From Pseudalkalibacillus sp045920555 (GTDB lineage: Bacteria > Bacillota > Bacilli > Bacillales > Fictibacillaceae): DNA of 64,000 nt. Positions 50,176 to 57,456 of the stretch are shown piece after piece; within the stretch, counting starts at the first letter, position 1; the number at the start of each line of letters is the position of its first letter. The notes below the pieces were generated by a model, which was not told where the DNA came from, did not search any database, and saw only the letters and a program-made list of their open reading frames with translations. Location: contig NZ_CP174509.1 of assembly GCF_045920555.1 (NCBI RefSeq), positions 3,348,001-3,412,000 of the forward strand, written 5' to 3'. The position numbers were made by a program, and so were the translations under genes.

Positions 50176-50373
50176 TTAACGCTGGATTTTTTTCCTCTTG
50201 TATTCATTTAGCCCAAGTCCGTTACAGCGGAACATCACTTCCTCAAACTCCTTCCTTCCATGATTAAAAATCACCCTCCCTTTCAATACTTCGACTGAAG
50301 CATAACAAGCGATTGAATTGCCTCTGAAAGTAGTTCCGAGCGGTTCCAAGTTGCCTTTAAATCCTAAAAGCAA
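50176..50373 (-). CDS. Doubtful ORF (65 codons)
   Basis: An open frame ending GRVIFNHGRKEFEEVMFRCN then GLGLNEYKRKKIQR. The C-terminal 35 codons look protein-like and basic; the first 30 do not, and the ATG at 50373 has no ribosome site. GGGAGG occurs inside it, before the apparently genuine part. It may be the tail of a degraded gene or a shorter peptide. No family is recognised. Confidence 0.25.
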   Translation of the reverse strand: MLLGFKGNLEPLGTTFRGNSIACYASVEVLKGRVIFNHGRKEFEEVMFRCNGLGLNEYKRKKIQR

Positions 50374-50562
50374 AAGTGAGCTTAAAGGAAAGCCTGAAGC
50401 TATCCTGTGGCAATGGCCTTTTTATTCGATATGACAAGGAAGCTCCAGGATGCAACCAATCCTTTGTTCTGCCCTTAATGGATTTAGATTTCGACTCATT
50501 TCTCAAAATCTTACTTATAGCTAATCAGCCTTGATTATAAGACAAAAAGAATACTCGGGCTT

Positions 50563-50595
50563 GGCGAAGGCTGAGCCTTAGCTGCACTTATACTT
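50563..50595. repeat. Dispersed sequence pair, copy 2
   Basis: GGCGAAGGCTGAGCCTTAG (50563-50581) directly followed by CTGCACTTATACTT (50582-50595). Both blocks recur in the lysC leader at 20696-20714 and 20778-20790 in the same orientation. Confidence 0.5.
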
Positions 50596-50661
50596 CGTTC
50601 GTAAACTTTTCTGCTACGTCGATTAGCTACATCGCTGAAAAGTTATTCCTTCTTAACGTAT

Positions 50662-50688
50662 AAAAAAAAGACGCCTTTACTGTCGTCT
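50662..50688 (-). terminator. Orphan terminator-like hairpin
   Basis: On the minus strand AGACG...CGTCT is followed by a run of eight T or more. No gene is recognised immediately upstream of it on that strand. Confidence 0.5.
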
Positions 50689-51135
50689 CGTTCTTACGTC
50701 TATATTTGTTCATATGTATTAGCTGGTAAGTCATTCCGTGAGATTCAATAACTTCATACCAGCCGAGGTTCCGTGCTCTCTAAAGTGGTGGATAGTGATA
50801 TGCAATATATTTTGTGAGTTCCACTGTACAACCCAACTGATTGCGAAAAATAACTCAAACAACGAAAGCCCTGCCTCTCTTCCGTCCTTACGACTCCTCG
50901 GCCGCGCCAGTGTGATTCAGTTACCGTACGTGCTTTTAACTCCCTTCTACTCAAATTGTTTCCTTGTCTGAAAAAATAGATTAAATGGAGATCAAAAGAG
51001 GGGTTGAAAATGTGGATTAAACATTTTTTAGTGCACGCTTTGTAGAGCACATAATACCCTTTATGATTCTTCTCACAAAGGAAGCTTAAACCAATTTTTC
51101 TTGGAAGGTCTTTTTTTTGAGGACCCAGAAAATGC

Positions 51136-51166
51136 AAAAAGGGTGGCGTACTAACGTATGCCACCC
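51136..51166 (-). terminator. Terminator of the cold shock gene
   Basis: On the minus strand GGGTGGCATAC pairs with GTACGCCACCC (one G-U pair), followed by TTTTTTGC. Confidence 0.9.
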
Positions 51167-51188
51167 AATAAGACTCAAGTTTTAATAC

Positions 51189-51389
51189 TTAGACTTTTTG
51201 TACGTTAGAAGCTTGTGGTCCGCGGTTACCATCAACGATTTCGAATGAAACGTTTTGACCTTCTTCTAAAGTTTTGAATCCGTCACCTTCAATTGCAGAA
51301 AAGTGAACGAATACGTCGTTACCTTCTGAAATTTCGATGAAACCAAAACCTTTTTCTGCGTTAAACCATTTTACTGTACCAGTATTCAT
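51189..51389 (-). CDS. Cold shock protein (CspB/CspD type)
   Basis: The protein has 66 residues, a single OB-fold cold shock domain with both RNA-binding motifs intact: KGFGFIEI (RNP1, about 13-20) and DVFVHFSAI (RNP2, about 25-33). It ends ANRGP-type as RGPQASNVQKV. It is a single-strand nucleic-acid chaperone. AGGAGGTACAG lies just before the ATG. The divergent gap to the next gene (51390-51715) is long enough for the usual long csp 5' leader, but I cannot delimit one there. Confidence 0.97.
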   Translation of the reverse strand: MNTGTVKWFNAEKGFGFIEISEGNDVFVHFSAIEGDGFKTLEEGQNVSFEIVDGNRGPQASNVQKV

Positions 51390-51715
51390 ATACTGTACCT
51401 CCTGAAAATCTTACAAATTCACCAAAAGTTTACCGTTATATTTATCATTCTGACTGTATAAAAAAACCGCACCCGCATGACTGTGAGACAATTAAATTCG
51501 TCCACACAATTGCAGCTACGACTTCAATCTATCCACCATTTATATAACCAACTTTATCGGCGTTAATCATATAATAATTCATTTTTAGGAGAATGTCAAT
51601 AAAATGCTCATTTTACTGTTAAGGATTTTTATCTTACGTATAATCATCATCAGAGGAACATGTTTAAAAAGGTAATGAATATAGTTTACAAAAGGAAAAT
51701 TGTAGAGGTGATCAC

Positions 51716-52381
51716 ATGAATAGCAGCTATCCATTTCCGAAGTGGGATGAAAATATAAAAACTTCAAAACCAGTAATGGAGCTTTATGGTGATGGTGAAT
51801 TGACAATTGATGCTGATGAGATATCGCTTACAATAGGAGTTATCACGGAAGGTCCTGATGTTAAAACAGCCTCTGCTGAAAATGCCAGAAGGTCCACCCA
51901 AGTTCTGAATGCATTATTGAATTTAGGAATACCATCCAATCAAATTGAAACATTGGTTTACACGATCCAACCGATCTACGCTTATGAAAATGGGCAATCG
52001 ATCTTCAAGGGTTTTAGAGTGGAACATTTGTTCAGAGTAATAATCAATGATGTTCAATCAGCTGGTAACGTTTATGATGCGGCGATCCGGAACGGGGCAA
52101 ATTTCGCTAGGGACATCTCATTCGATGTTTCAAATCCTAAGGCTTTTTATTTAAAGGCTTTAACAATCGCCTACCAGGATGGTATACGAAAAGCAGTAAC
52201 ACTCGCTCAACAAATGGGAGTCCGGTTAAACCCAGTACCGGTCAAGGTCGTCGAACTAAAAGAGAGAGAAATAGCGCCTTTATATAAAACCCAAATGCTG
52301 CAAGCTGCTGGACCTACCCCGATCCAACAACAAAAAGTGGCAATAAATGCACAAATGAAAATTTGGTTCTGCTATTCCTAA
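51716..52381 (+). CDS. SIMPL-domain (DUF541) protein
   Basis: The protein has 221 residues. VMELYGDGELTIDADEISLTIGVITEG near the start, NQIETLVYTIQPIYAYENGQ and FRVEHLFRVIINDVQSAG in the middle are the SIMPL/DUF541 pattern (an interleukin-1-receptor-kinase-interacting-protein-like fold forming oligomers). No signal peptide is present, unlike many Gram-negative members. GAGGTGATC precedes the ATG. The function is unknown; some relatives are linked to oxidative stress. It stands alone, divergent from the cold shock gene. Confidence 0.85.
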   Translation: MNSSYPFPKWDENIKTSKPVMELYGDGELTIDADEISLTIGVITEGPDVKTASAENARRSTQVLNALLNLGIPSNQIETLVYTIQPIYAYENGQSIFKGFRVEHLFRVIINDVQSAGNVYDAAIRNGANFARDISFDVSNPKAFYLKALTIAYQDGIRKAVTLAQQMGVRLNPVPVKVVELKEREIAPLYKTQMLQAAGPTPIQQQKVAINAQMKIWFCYS

Positions 52382-52427
52382 TAATTTTATTGTTCAATCG
52401 ACACTCCTATACTAAAATAGAGATACG

Positions 52428-52456
52428 TTGACTATAGTCCGCTGTCATTTTATGGA
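52428..52456 (+). promoter_or_regulatory. Candidate promoter of the XRE gene
   Basis: TTGACT (52428-52433) and TATGGA (52451-52456) are 17 bases apart, ending about 20 bases before the ATG at 52478. Confidence 0.45.
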
Positions 52457-52477
52457 TTGTAATGGGGGATTTTTGGT

Positions 52478-52720
52478 ATGAAACTTGAACAAGCTGTTGG
52501 GCTGGTAATCCGCAAGCACCGGACTGTTGAGAAGATTTCACAGTTCAAACTTGCTGAATTGACTGGCTACGATCGTTCTTTCATAAGTCTACTCGAAAGA
52601 GGCCGGCGTATGCCGACACTGAAAACGATATTCGTTTTAGCAGAACATTTGGATATCCCAGCTTCACAGTTAGTTGAGGAAATTCAGCAGCTTGTCAAAA
52701 GTGATATTATGGAATATTAA
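52478..52720 (+). CDS. XRE-family transcriptional regulator (80 aa)
   Basis: A single helix-turn-helix domain: FKLAELTGYDRSFISLLERGRRMPTLKTIFVLAEHLDI is the Cro/CI-type HTH (about residues 23-60). There is no effector domain. GGGGGA lies seven bases upstream of the ATG. It is monocistronic with a strong terminator. Its target is unknown. The neighbours (SIMPL gene, Mpo1-like remnant) give no clear clue. Confidence 0.9.
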   Translation: MKLEQAVGLVIRKHRTVEKISQFKLAELTGYDRSFISLLERGRRMPTLKTIFVLAEHLDIPASQLVEEIQQLVKSDIMEY

Positions 52721-52736
52721 GTGTTACATATGTGAT

Positions 52737-52775
52737 AAGGGACCGTAGAGAATTTTTCAACGGTCCCTTTTTTTC
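52737..52775 (+). terminator. Terminator of the XRE gene
   Basis: AAGGGACCGT (52737-52746) pairs with ACGGTCCCTT (52760-52769) and is followed by TTTTTC. Confidence 0.9.
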
Positions 52776-53112
52776 TATGCGGACCTTTTGATTTGCTGCT
52801 TTTCCAATTCTTTTTCCAGACTGCCTGTCAATGTATATCCGAACATTTTAAAATCAGCCCGTAAAGACCAAAATGGGTGCCCAAATGTGGCAGGTTTGTT
52901 TCCTTCAATAAAAAAATGACTGATCCAAGCAAATGAATAAGCGATGATAGGTGCAGCTAACATATACCAGAAATTTTGAATAGGAACGAAACACAGATAC
53001 ATACAAAAACAAAACTCGTCCCGGCAAAATGCCATGCTCTTGTAGCGGGTTTTGAATGCTGCTGTAGGTAGAACGGCCAGAATTCCTGAAAACTCTTAAA
53101 TTCTTTATTCAT
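52775..53112 (-). pseudogene. Mpo1-like (DUF962) protein, frameshifted
   Basis: From ATG at 53112 (GGAAGGGA upstream) the frame reads MNKEFKSFQEFWPFYLQQHS, KPATRAWHFAGTSFVFVCIC and then runs to a stop at 52957. In the next frame the protein continues as PIQNFWYMLAAPIIAYSFAW, ISHFFIEGNKPATFGHPFWS, LRADFKMFGYTLTGSLEKE to 52775. The HF/HP-containing blocks are those of DUF962/Mpo1-like membrane dioxygenases. A single-base indel near 52980-52995 splits an otherwise intact 112-residue gene. A sequencing error is possible. Confidence 0.85.
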
Positions 53113-53343
53113 AATCCGGTCCCTTCCAAAAATTTTTAACAATTGATCAGTTTCTTGAAATCCCCCAAATATCATTTCTTTTTTTCATCACGAAAACCCT
53201 CTATTTGTAAATGAGTATTTAGTTGATGATCACTTCTTTGCTATATCGTTCAGATATACAGAACCTCTTCTGCTTTTTCAATAAATGATTGTTGTTCAGA
53301 ATAAAAGTGATTGACAGTCTGTGGAAATGAAAGGAACCATTCT

Positions 53344-53484
53344 ATGGATGATCTATTGATTGCTAGAACCCTGTTCGGCACAACGATGGGTGTACATATC
53401 ATTTACGCTACTCTTGGGGTCGGCATTCCGACGATGATCCTGATTGCAGAGTTGCTTTATCAGAAAACGGCTTTGCCATCTTGA
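53344..53484 (+). pseudogene. cydA-like (cytochrome bd oxidase subunit I) 5' remnant
   Basis: ATG at 53344 starts MDDLLIARTLFGTTMGVHIIYA, TLGVGIPTMILIAELLYQKT, the first transmembrane helix of CydA/YthA-type quinol oxidases, then hits a stop at 53482. About 12 further codons in another frame (GFAILIPGFIYF) resemble a later cydA segment. Nothing else of the roughly 450-residue protein remains. It is a vestige of a lost oxidase operon; AAAGG upstream survives. Confidence 0.75.
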
Positions 53485-53553
53485 TTCCTGGTTTCATATA
53501 CTTTTGAATGACCGCAGTTATCTCAAATCCGGTGAATTTGGATCTTGATGATA

Positions 53554-53573
53554 AGTACGGTACGTGAAATTTT
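53554..53573 (+). repeat. 20-base exact repeat, copy 2
   Basis: AGTACGGTACGTGAAATTTT, identical to 36868-36887, lies in the gene-free stretch between the cydA remnant and the next gene. Confidence 0.7.
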
Positions 53574-53782
53574 TTATTTTATTTAAAAGGCTCTTTTAAA
53601 GTGAATTGTTGATAAATGCAAAATTCACTGCTGGCTTCGACGTTCACCACAAGACCACGGACTTACATTCCATCCTTGTAGTTTTGCGCCGAGTAACCGC
53701 AGGCGCAGAACGAAGGTGGTATTTAGTCGAAGTTTATTATTTTAGTCGAAGATCCTTAAATTGCAGGTTGCTCCGGGTCAAC

Positions 53783-53826
53783 GCCTGGCTCGCTTTTCCC
53801 GCAGGAGTGTCGTGAATTTCGCTTTA
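53783..53826 (+). repeat. Dispersed repeat, copy 3 of 3
   Basis: GCCTGGCTCGCTTTTCCCGC and AGGAGTGTCGTGAATTTCGCTTT match the copies at 44-83 and 38853-38892. The rest of 53574-53870 shows GCGCCGAGTAACCGCAGGCGC and similar G+C-rich patches, but no gene. Confidence 0.7.
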
Positions 53827-53867
53827 AAATTTCTTGAATAATCAACACTCTATTTTAACAAAACCAT

Positions 53868-53908
53868 TTAAAAAAGGCCCTTTACATCCTTATAGATGTT
53901 TCGAGCCT
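53868..53908 (-). terminator. Terminator of the small membrane protein gene
   Basis: On the minus strand AGGCTC...ACATC pairs with GATGT...GGGCCT (two-part stem), followed by TTTTTTAAA. Confidence 0.65.
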
Positions 53909-53912
53909 CCTT

Positions 53913-54119
53913 CTAGTTTTTATCTGAACCCGATTCATTCGCTTGTTTGTTCGTTGCTTTCAAATTCGGTTCTTCATTTTCCCATTTGTCTAGCTCTTTG
54001 GCAGAATGTTTCCGGATAAAGATTGTTGCTGCAATCGCCATCGTCATAAATATAAGCAACATGATCACTGATGGTATGTATTCACTTTTATCATCTGGAA
54101 AATACAAAAATTCCATCAT
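53913..54119 (-). CDS. Small membrane protein (68 aa)
   Basis: MMEFLYFPDDKSEYIPSVIM then a hydrophobic helix (LLIFMTMAIAATIFI, about 19-35) and a charged C-terminal tail (KELDKWENEEPNLKATNKQ). It is a single-pass protein of unrecognised family. The start is placed at 54119 or the adjacent ATG because AGGAGAAAGGGTG lies upstream; the open frame to 54173 includes that site. It is monocistronic. Confidence 0.6.
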   Translation of the reverse strand: MMEFLYFPDDKSEYIPSVIMLLIFMTMAIAATIFIRKHSAKELDKWENEEPNLKATNKQANESGSDKN

Positions 54120-54220
54120 AAGGCAAACACCCTTTCTCCTAATATTTCTATTATAACAAATGTCTACTTTCATATGTCATGGAAGGGTTTAACAATTAAG
54201 TGAACATCAAGAAATCAAAC

Positions 54221-54251
54221 AAAAAGAGGTTGACCTATTTGGTCACCCCTC
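54221..54251 (-). terminator. Terminator of yppE
   Basis: On the minus strand GAGGGGTGACC pairs with GGTCAACCTC (one bulge), followed by TTTTTGTTTG. Confidence 0.8.
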
Positions 54252-54256
54252 ACATT

Positions 54257-54619
54257 TTAAAGTTGATTTTCAATCGATTCGAGAATATATTCAATTGATT
54301 TTGTCATCGAAGTGAAACGTTTCCGCTTCGTATCCTTCTGAAATGCTTGAACAGCTGCAATCGTCATATTCTCATAAGTGTCATTTATTTGAATCGGATA
54401 AACATATTTAGGCTTTTCTTCAATCGCCCATTTCACAGCAAGAGGCTTCCATTCATCGGCAAGTATCTGCACTTCATCAACAAATGGCTTCACTTCCCCA
54501 TAGAAGTCGACTTCATATCCTTCTGTACAAGTTCTTTCTTCATATTGGCGATAAGCCTGTTCATTGAGTTGACGGAGCCTTTTCGTCAACTCTTTCAAAC
54601 GTTGCTTTTCCGTGTCCAT
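54257..54619 (-). CDS. yppE: YppE (DUF1798) helical protein
   Basis: The protein has 120 residues and is wholly helical. LRQLNEQAYRQYEE, DFYGEVKPFVDEVQILADEWKPLA and IQINDTYENMTIAAVQAFQKDTKRKRF are the YppE/DUF1798 pattern, a four-helix bundle of unknown function restricted to Bacillales. AGAGGTGAG precedes the ATG. It lies in the same neighbourhood as in B. subtilis, near yppC-recU-ponA. Confidence 0.92.
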   Translation of the reverse strand: MDTEKQRLKELTKRLRQLNEQAYRQYEERTCTEGYEVDFYGEVKPFVDEVQILADEWKPLAVKWAIEEKPKYVYPIQINDTYENMTIAAVQAFQKDTKRKRFTSMTKSIEYILESIENQL

Positions 54620-54720
54620 AGTCTCACCTCTTCTGAACCTATCCTACCAGAGGAAGTTCAGAAATGCCATCATGGGGACGACATACTAATAAAAGTGAAC
54701 GTATATCTTCATTTACAATT

Positions 54721-55248
54721 TTAAAACAGACTGACTAGCCAGTTCCGCTTCTTTGGTTTAGGTGGGCTATATTCGGTTCGGATTTCGTTCGTCGCCGTCA
54801 CCTGCAGTAGAAGTTGCTCCTCGAGATCAAGCATTTTTTCTTCGAGCTCAGTCAGACGGGTGGCCATCTGGTCCATATCTTTACGTTGCTGCATGACCTG
54901 GTAGGACAAGACTTCATCCGCTTTTTGAGAAACCTTTGACTCTAAGATGTTCAATTGATCTTGAAGCTGTTGAAAATAAATATCCAATTCTTTTAGGCCG
55001 TTTCCATTTTTCATAGGCATCTTTTCATTGGAACTTCTGTTCTGTAATTTGATATCACTCATCTGTAAACCTTGTTTCAATTGCTTCTGGATTTCTTCAA
55101 GCTGTACGATGTCTTCTGATCGGAATAAGTAGTGGCCGTGATCATTTTTCGGACAGGGAATATCAAAATACTTCACCCATCGCTGAATGGTCGTCGGATT
55201 AACACTGAGCTTCTTGGATACCGCCTTCGTTTTCACCAAGCTTTCCAT
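54721..55248 (-). CDS. racA: Chromosome-anchoring protein RacA
   Basis: The protein has 175 residues. The N-terminal MerR-like winged HTH (VKTKAVSKKLSVNPTTIQRWVKYFDIPCPKNDHGHYLFRSEDI, about 5-47) is followed by a long coiled coil (about 85-150) and a basic Pro/Lys tail (PPKPKKRNWLVSLF), the layout of RacA, which tethers the origin region to the cell pole during sporulation. In B. subtilis racA lies elsewhere (ywkC); here it is inserted between yppE and the SASP gene. RBS GGGAGGTCCGT is upstream. Assignment rests on layout and motif resemblance. Confidence 0.8.
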   Translation of the reverse strand: MESLVKTKAVSKKLSVNPTTIQRWVKYFDIPCPKNDHGHYLFRSEDIVQLEEIQKQLKQGLQMSDIKLQNRSSNEKMPMKNGNGLKELDIYFQQLQDQLNILESKVSQKADEVLSYQVMQQRKDMDQMATRLTELEEKMLDLEEQLLLQVTATNEIRTEYSPPKPKKRNWLVSLF

Positions 55249-55393
55249 ATTTACGGACCTCCCGGGAATATTGTACCTGTACTATTCGATGGCAGTTTCC
55301 CTTCCCCTCCAAGCTTGACAAAACTAGTTTCCTTTCGGCAAAGAAAGTGTATTTTCCTCTCCGCATCAAGAATTCGACAGCAGTATATACTTT

Positions 55394-55423
55394 TGAATAG
55401 CAGAGGTTTCTTAAAACATACTA
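55394..55423 (+). promoter_or_regulatory. Sigma-G promoter of the SASP gene
   Basis: TGAATA (55394-55399) and CATACTA (55417-55423) are 17 bases apart, essentially the sigma-G consensus. The gene it drives encodes a small acid-soluble spore protein, so function and promoter agree. Confidence 0.8.
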
Positions 55424-55442
55424 ATAGTAGGAGGTGACTCAC

Positions 55443-55553
55443 TTGAGTAAAAGAAGGGAAGCATCAAAAGAAGACAAGTATGCGGCACAACCGAACAAAA
55501 AAACAGGTTACGGAGACAAAAAAATAGAAGGACCGAACCGTCCATCAACTTAG
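55443..55553 (+). CDS. sspM: Small acid-soluble spore protein, SspM-like
   Basis: A TTG start at 55443, eight bases after GGAGG, gives 36 residues: MSKRREASKEDKYAAQPNKK then TGYGDKKIEGPNRPST. The basic body and the C-terminal GPNRPST end match B. subtilis SspM as I know it. It should be forespore-specific, in line with the sigma-G promoter just upstream, and is followed by a terminator. It is a minor SASP of unknown exact role. Confidence 0.8.
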   Translation: MSKRREASKEDKYAAQPNKKTGYGDKKIEGPNRPST

Positions 55554-55567
55554 ACACCTGTTATTAA

Positions 55568-55604
55568 GGTGCTGACTCTATCCTTTTCGAGTCGGCCCTT
55601 TTTA
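55568..55604. terminator. Terminator between the SASP gene and yppC
   Basis: GCTGACTC (55571-55578) pairs with GAGTCGGC (55589-55596), extended by GG/CC, and is followed by TTTTTAA on the plus strand. It overlaps the yppC stop region and can serve both. Confidence 0.75.
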
Positions 55605-56651
55605 ATGGAAGAAAGACTTCAATTTTGCTAAAACATAAAGTTCCATACGTTTATGCTCATACCAGTCATTCAACTGGATTTGTCTCGGCAGTCGTACATT
55701 CTGAAAATATTTTTCGGGATTTCGTTCTTTTAATGACCAATCATTGAACTCCCTTCGATGATGACTGATGATTGGATAAAGCAACCGCAGAGGGAAATGA
55801 TGCCCTTGTCGTGTTTGTTGGACTAATAACCGTTCGTAATCGTATCGGCTTCCAGATGGCTCCGTCATTCTCGCAAATCGAAAAAAGTGTTCGGACATTT
55901 TTGGATCCGACAAGATCTTGAGCAACCGCTTCCCAAGATCGATCCTGTTGGACACTTTACGGAAGCCATGTACCGATATACCATAAAGCTTTCCTTCTAT
56001 GGTCGGAAACAAAACCGTACTGAAATGAAACCGATCTTGAAGCCAATATGGGAAAGTTGCAAAAACCTCACGCTTATATACAGTCTGTTCAAGGACAGGT
56101 TCTTGGATCACATGCTGCTCATTGATGATCAATGCAGTATCAATCCTATTCCTATCATGTTTGTACCAAAAACGTCTCCATTCTTTTACCATGAAACTCG
56201 ACACCCCGAATTCCCTCAATAAATGAAATAAAGGTAGTCCTAAGTTTTTCGATTTTTCATACAGAAGAAGCTGTGGATAAGCATCTGAGAAAATCAACCA
56301 ATTGGCTCTTTCATACGTATAAAAGATCCACCTGCGGTCCTGTCGAGGCATGATCTCCCTAACCTCTTCCTGTTGTAAATCAGTCATATTCCAACCAGCA
56401 TTCCTTGAAACCATGCTTGCAAGGAATGGCCAGAAAAAATCTTTGTTACGAAAATAGTAATTTTGATACGCTTTTGTCCGAGATATGTTATCTACATTCA
56501 ACCTTTCAGTTTCCCGCTTGATATCCTTGATTATCCTCGTTTCAATCGCTATTTTTGCAAGCGCTTCCTTGTTTTTGGACTGTTCCATATGTTCACCCAT
56601 TCCGCAAACATTCGTTCGTAAAAACGTGTTATTACACTCGACATTCTCCAA
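55602..56651 (-). CDS. yppC: YppC (DUF2515) protein
   Basis: 349 codons from the first ATG. It is rich in aromatic and basic residues: ISRTKAYQNYYFRNKDFFWPFLASMVSRNAGWNMTDL, WIFYTYERANWLIFSDAYPQLLLY and FPLRLLYPIISHHRREFNDWS are YppC/DUF2515 signatures. The function is unknown; it is consistently divergent from recU, as here. The true start may be at the internal ATG 18 or 22 codons in (MGEHMEQSKNK), where GGGTG lies upstream. Confidence 0.9.
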   Translation of the reverse strand: MENVECNNTFLRTNVCGMGEHMEQSKNKEALAKIAIETRIIKDIKRETERLNVDNISRTKAYQNYYFRNKDFFWPFLASMVSRNAGWNMTDLQQEEVREIMPRQDRRWIFYTYERANWLIFSDAYPQLLLYEKSKNLGLPLFHLLREFGVSSFMVKEWRRFWYKHDRNRIDTALIINEQHVIQEPVLEQTVYKREVFATFPYWLQDRFHFSTVLFPTIEGKLYGISVHGFRKVSNRIDLGKRLLKILSDPKMSEHFFRFARMTEPSGSRYDYERLLVQQTRQGHHFPLRLLYPIISHHRREFNDWSLKERNPEKYFQNVRLPRQIQLNDWYEHKRMELYVLAKLKSFFH

Positions 56652-56771
56652 TAATATGGTATATTCTTAATGATGCCCTACACCCAAGGATTTATTTTGA
56701 AACTTTATCGTCTTTCTTTCGTCTAGAATGGTGACGACTTTGTAGGGTTTAAATAAGGAAGGTGAATCAGA

Positions 56772-57392
56772 TTGAACTTTCGCTATCCAAATCGAAAAAG
56801 CCGAACCGTACAGCAACCCATCTCCCCATCTTCCAGATTGAAATTGAACAATTCCTATGCCAACAGGGGGATGACATTCGAAGAGGATATCAATCATACC
56901 AACGCCCATTATTTACAAATTGGAAAATCGGTGATCCACAAGAAACCTACACCTGTTCAGATTGTGTCAGTGGATTACCCGAAAAGAAGCGCAGCAGTGA
57001 TCAAGGAAGCCTATTTCAAACAAGCATCGACGACCGATTACAATGGCGTGTATCGTGGCAGATATATCGATTTTGAGGCGAAAGAAACAAGGAACAAAAC
57101 TTCATTTCCATTAACGAATTTCCATCAGCATCAGATCGATCATATGAGACGTGTCATAGAGCAGGACGGAATTTGTTTCATCCTGGTAAGATTCAAAGCT
57201 TCTCAAGAAGATTATTTGATGGAAGTTCCGCACTTATTTTATTTTTGGGACCAAAAGGACAACGGAGGGAGAAAATCCATTCCGAAAACCTATTTTGAAG
57301 AAAATGCACATTTGATTCAATTAGGTTACAACCCGCGTATTGATTATTTGAAAATTGTTGATGAATTGTTTTTTCTACGTCCTAAGGGGTAA
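56772..57392 (+). CDS. recU: Holliday junction resolvase RecU
   Basis: The protein has 206 residues. It uses a TTG start at 56772 with AAGGAAGGTG upstream, giving MNFRYPNRKSRTVQQ. The N-terminal stalk region and SYANRGMTFEEDINHTN, the nuclease core YFKQASTTDYNGVYRGRYIDFEAKETRNKTSFPL (catalytic Asp/Glu/Lys) and HQHQIDHM are intact. It resolves recombination junctions and helps chromosome segregation. It is co-oriented with ponA, 64 bp upstream, the conserved recU-ponA operon. Confidence 0.97.
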   Translation: MNFRYPNRKSRTVQQPISPSSRLKLNNSYANRGMTFEEDINHTNAHYLQIGKSVIHKKPTPVQIVSVDYPKRSAAVIKEAYFKQASTTDYNGVYRGRYIDFEAKETRNKTSFPLTNFHQHQIDHMRRVIEQDGICFILVRFKASQEDYLMEVPHLFYFWDQKDNGGRKSIPKTYFEENAHLIQLGYNPRIDYLKIVDELFFLRPKG

Positions 57393-57456
57393 GAAACATA
57401 CGGTTTGATTCGAATGATTATTACGTTAGGTTACGTTTAGAAAGGTAGGAACAACG

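Larger units (their letters stand above)
50374..51134. other. Gene-poor region, 760 bp
   Basis: No convincing gene is seen. Two overlapping open frames on opposite strands (50738-50971 plus, 50754-51164 minus) have unlikely compositions and no ribosome sites. The stretch holds the repeat pair at 50563-50595, an AAACTTTTC...GAAAAGTT inverted repeat near 50605-50645, and a terminator at 50662-50688, suggesting the remains of a lost minus-strand gene. Confidence 0.5.

Noticed and set aside
50445..50525. 25-codon ORF (MSRNLNPLRAEQRIGCILEL...) on the minus strand
   Set aside because: No adequate ribosome site and no terminator of its own; not distinguishable from chance.
51009..51046. 11-codon ORF reading MWIKHFLVHAL with GAGGGGTTG upstream
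   Set aside because: Too short to support, and no terminator or promoter is visible around it.
50738..51164. Two overlapping open frames on opposite strands (77 and 136 codons)
   Set aside because: Unlikely amino-acid composition, no ribosome sites, no recognisable motifs, and they overlap each other; probably non-coding or the remains of a lost gene.
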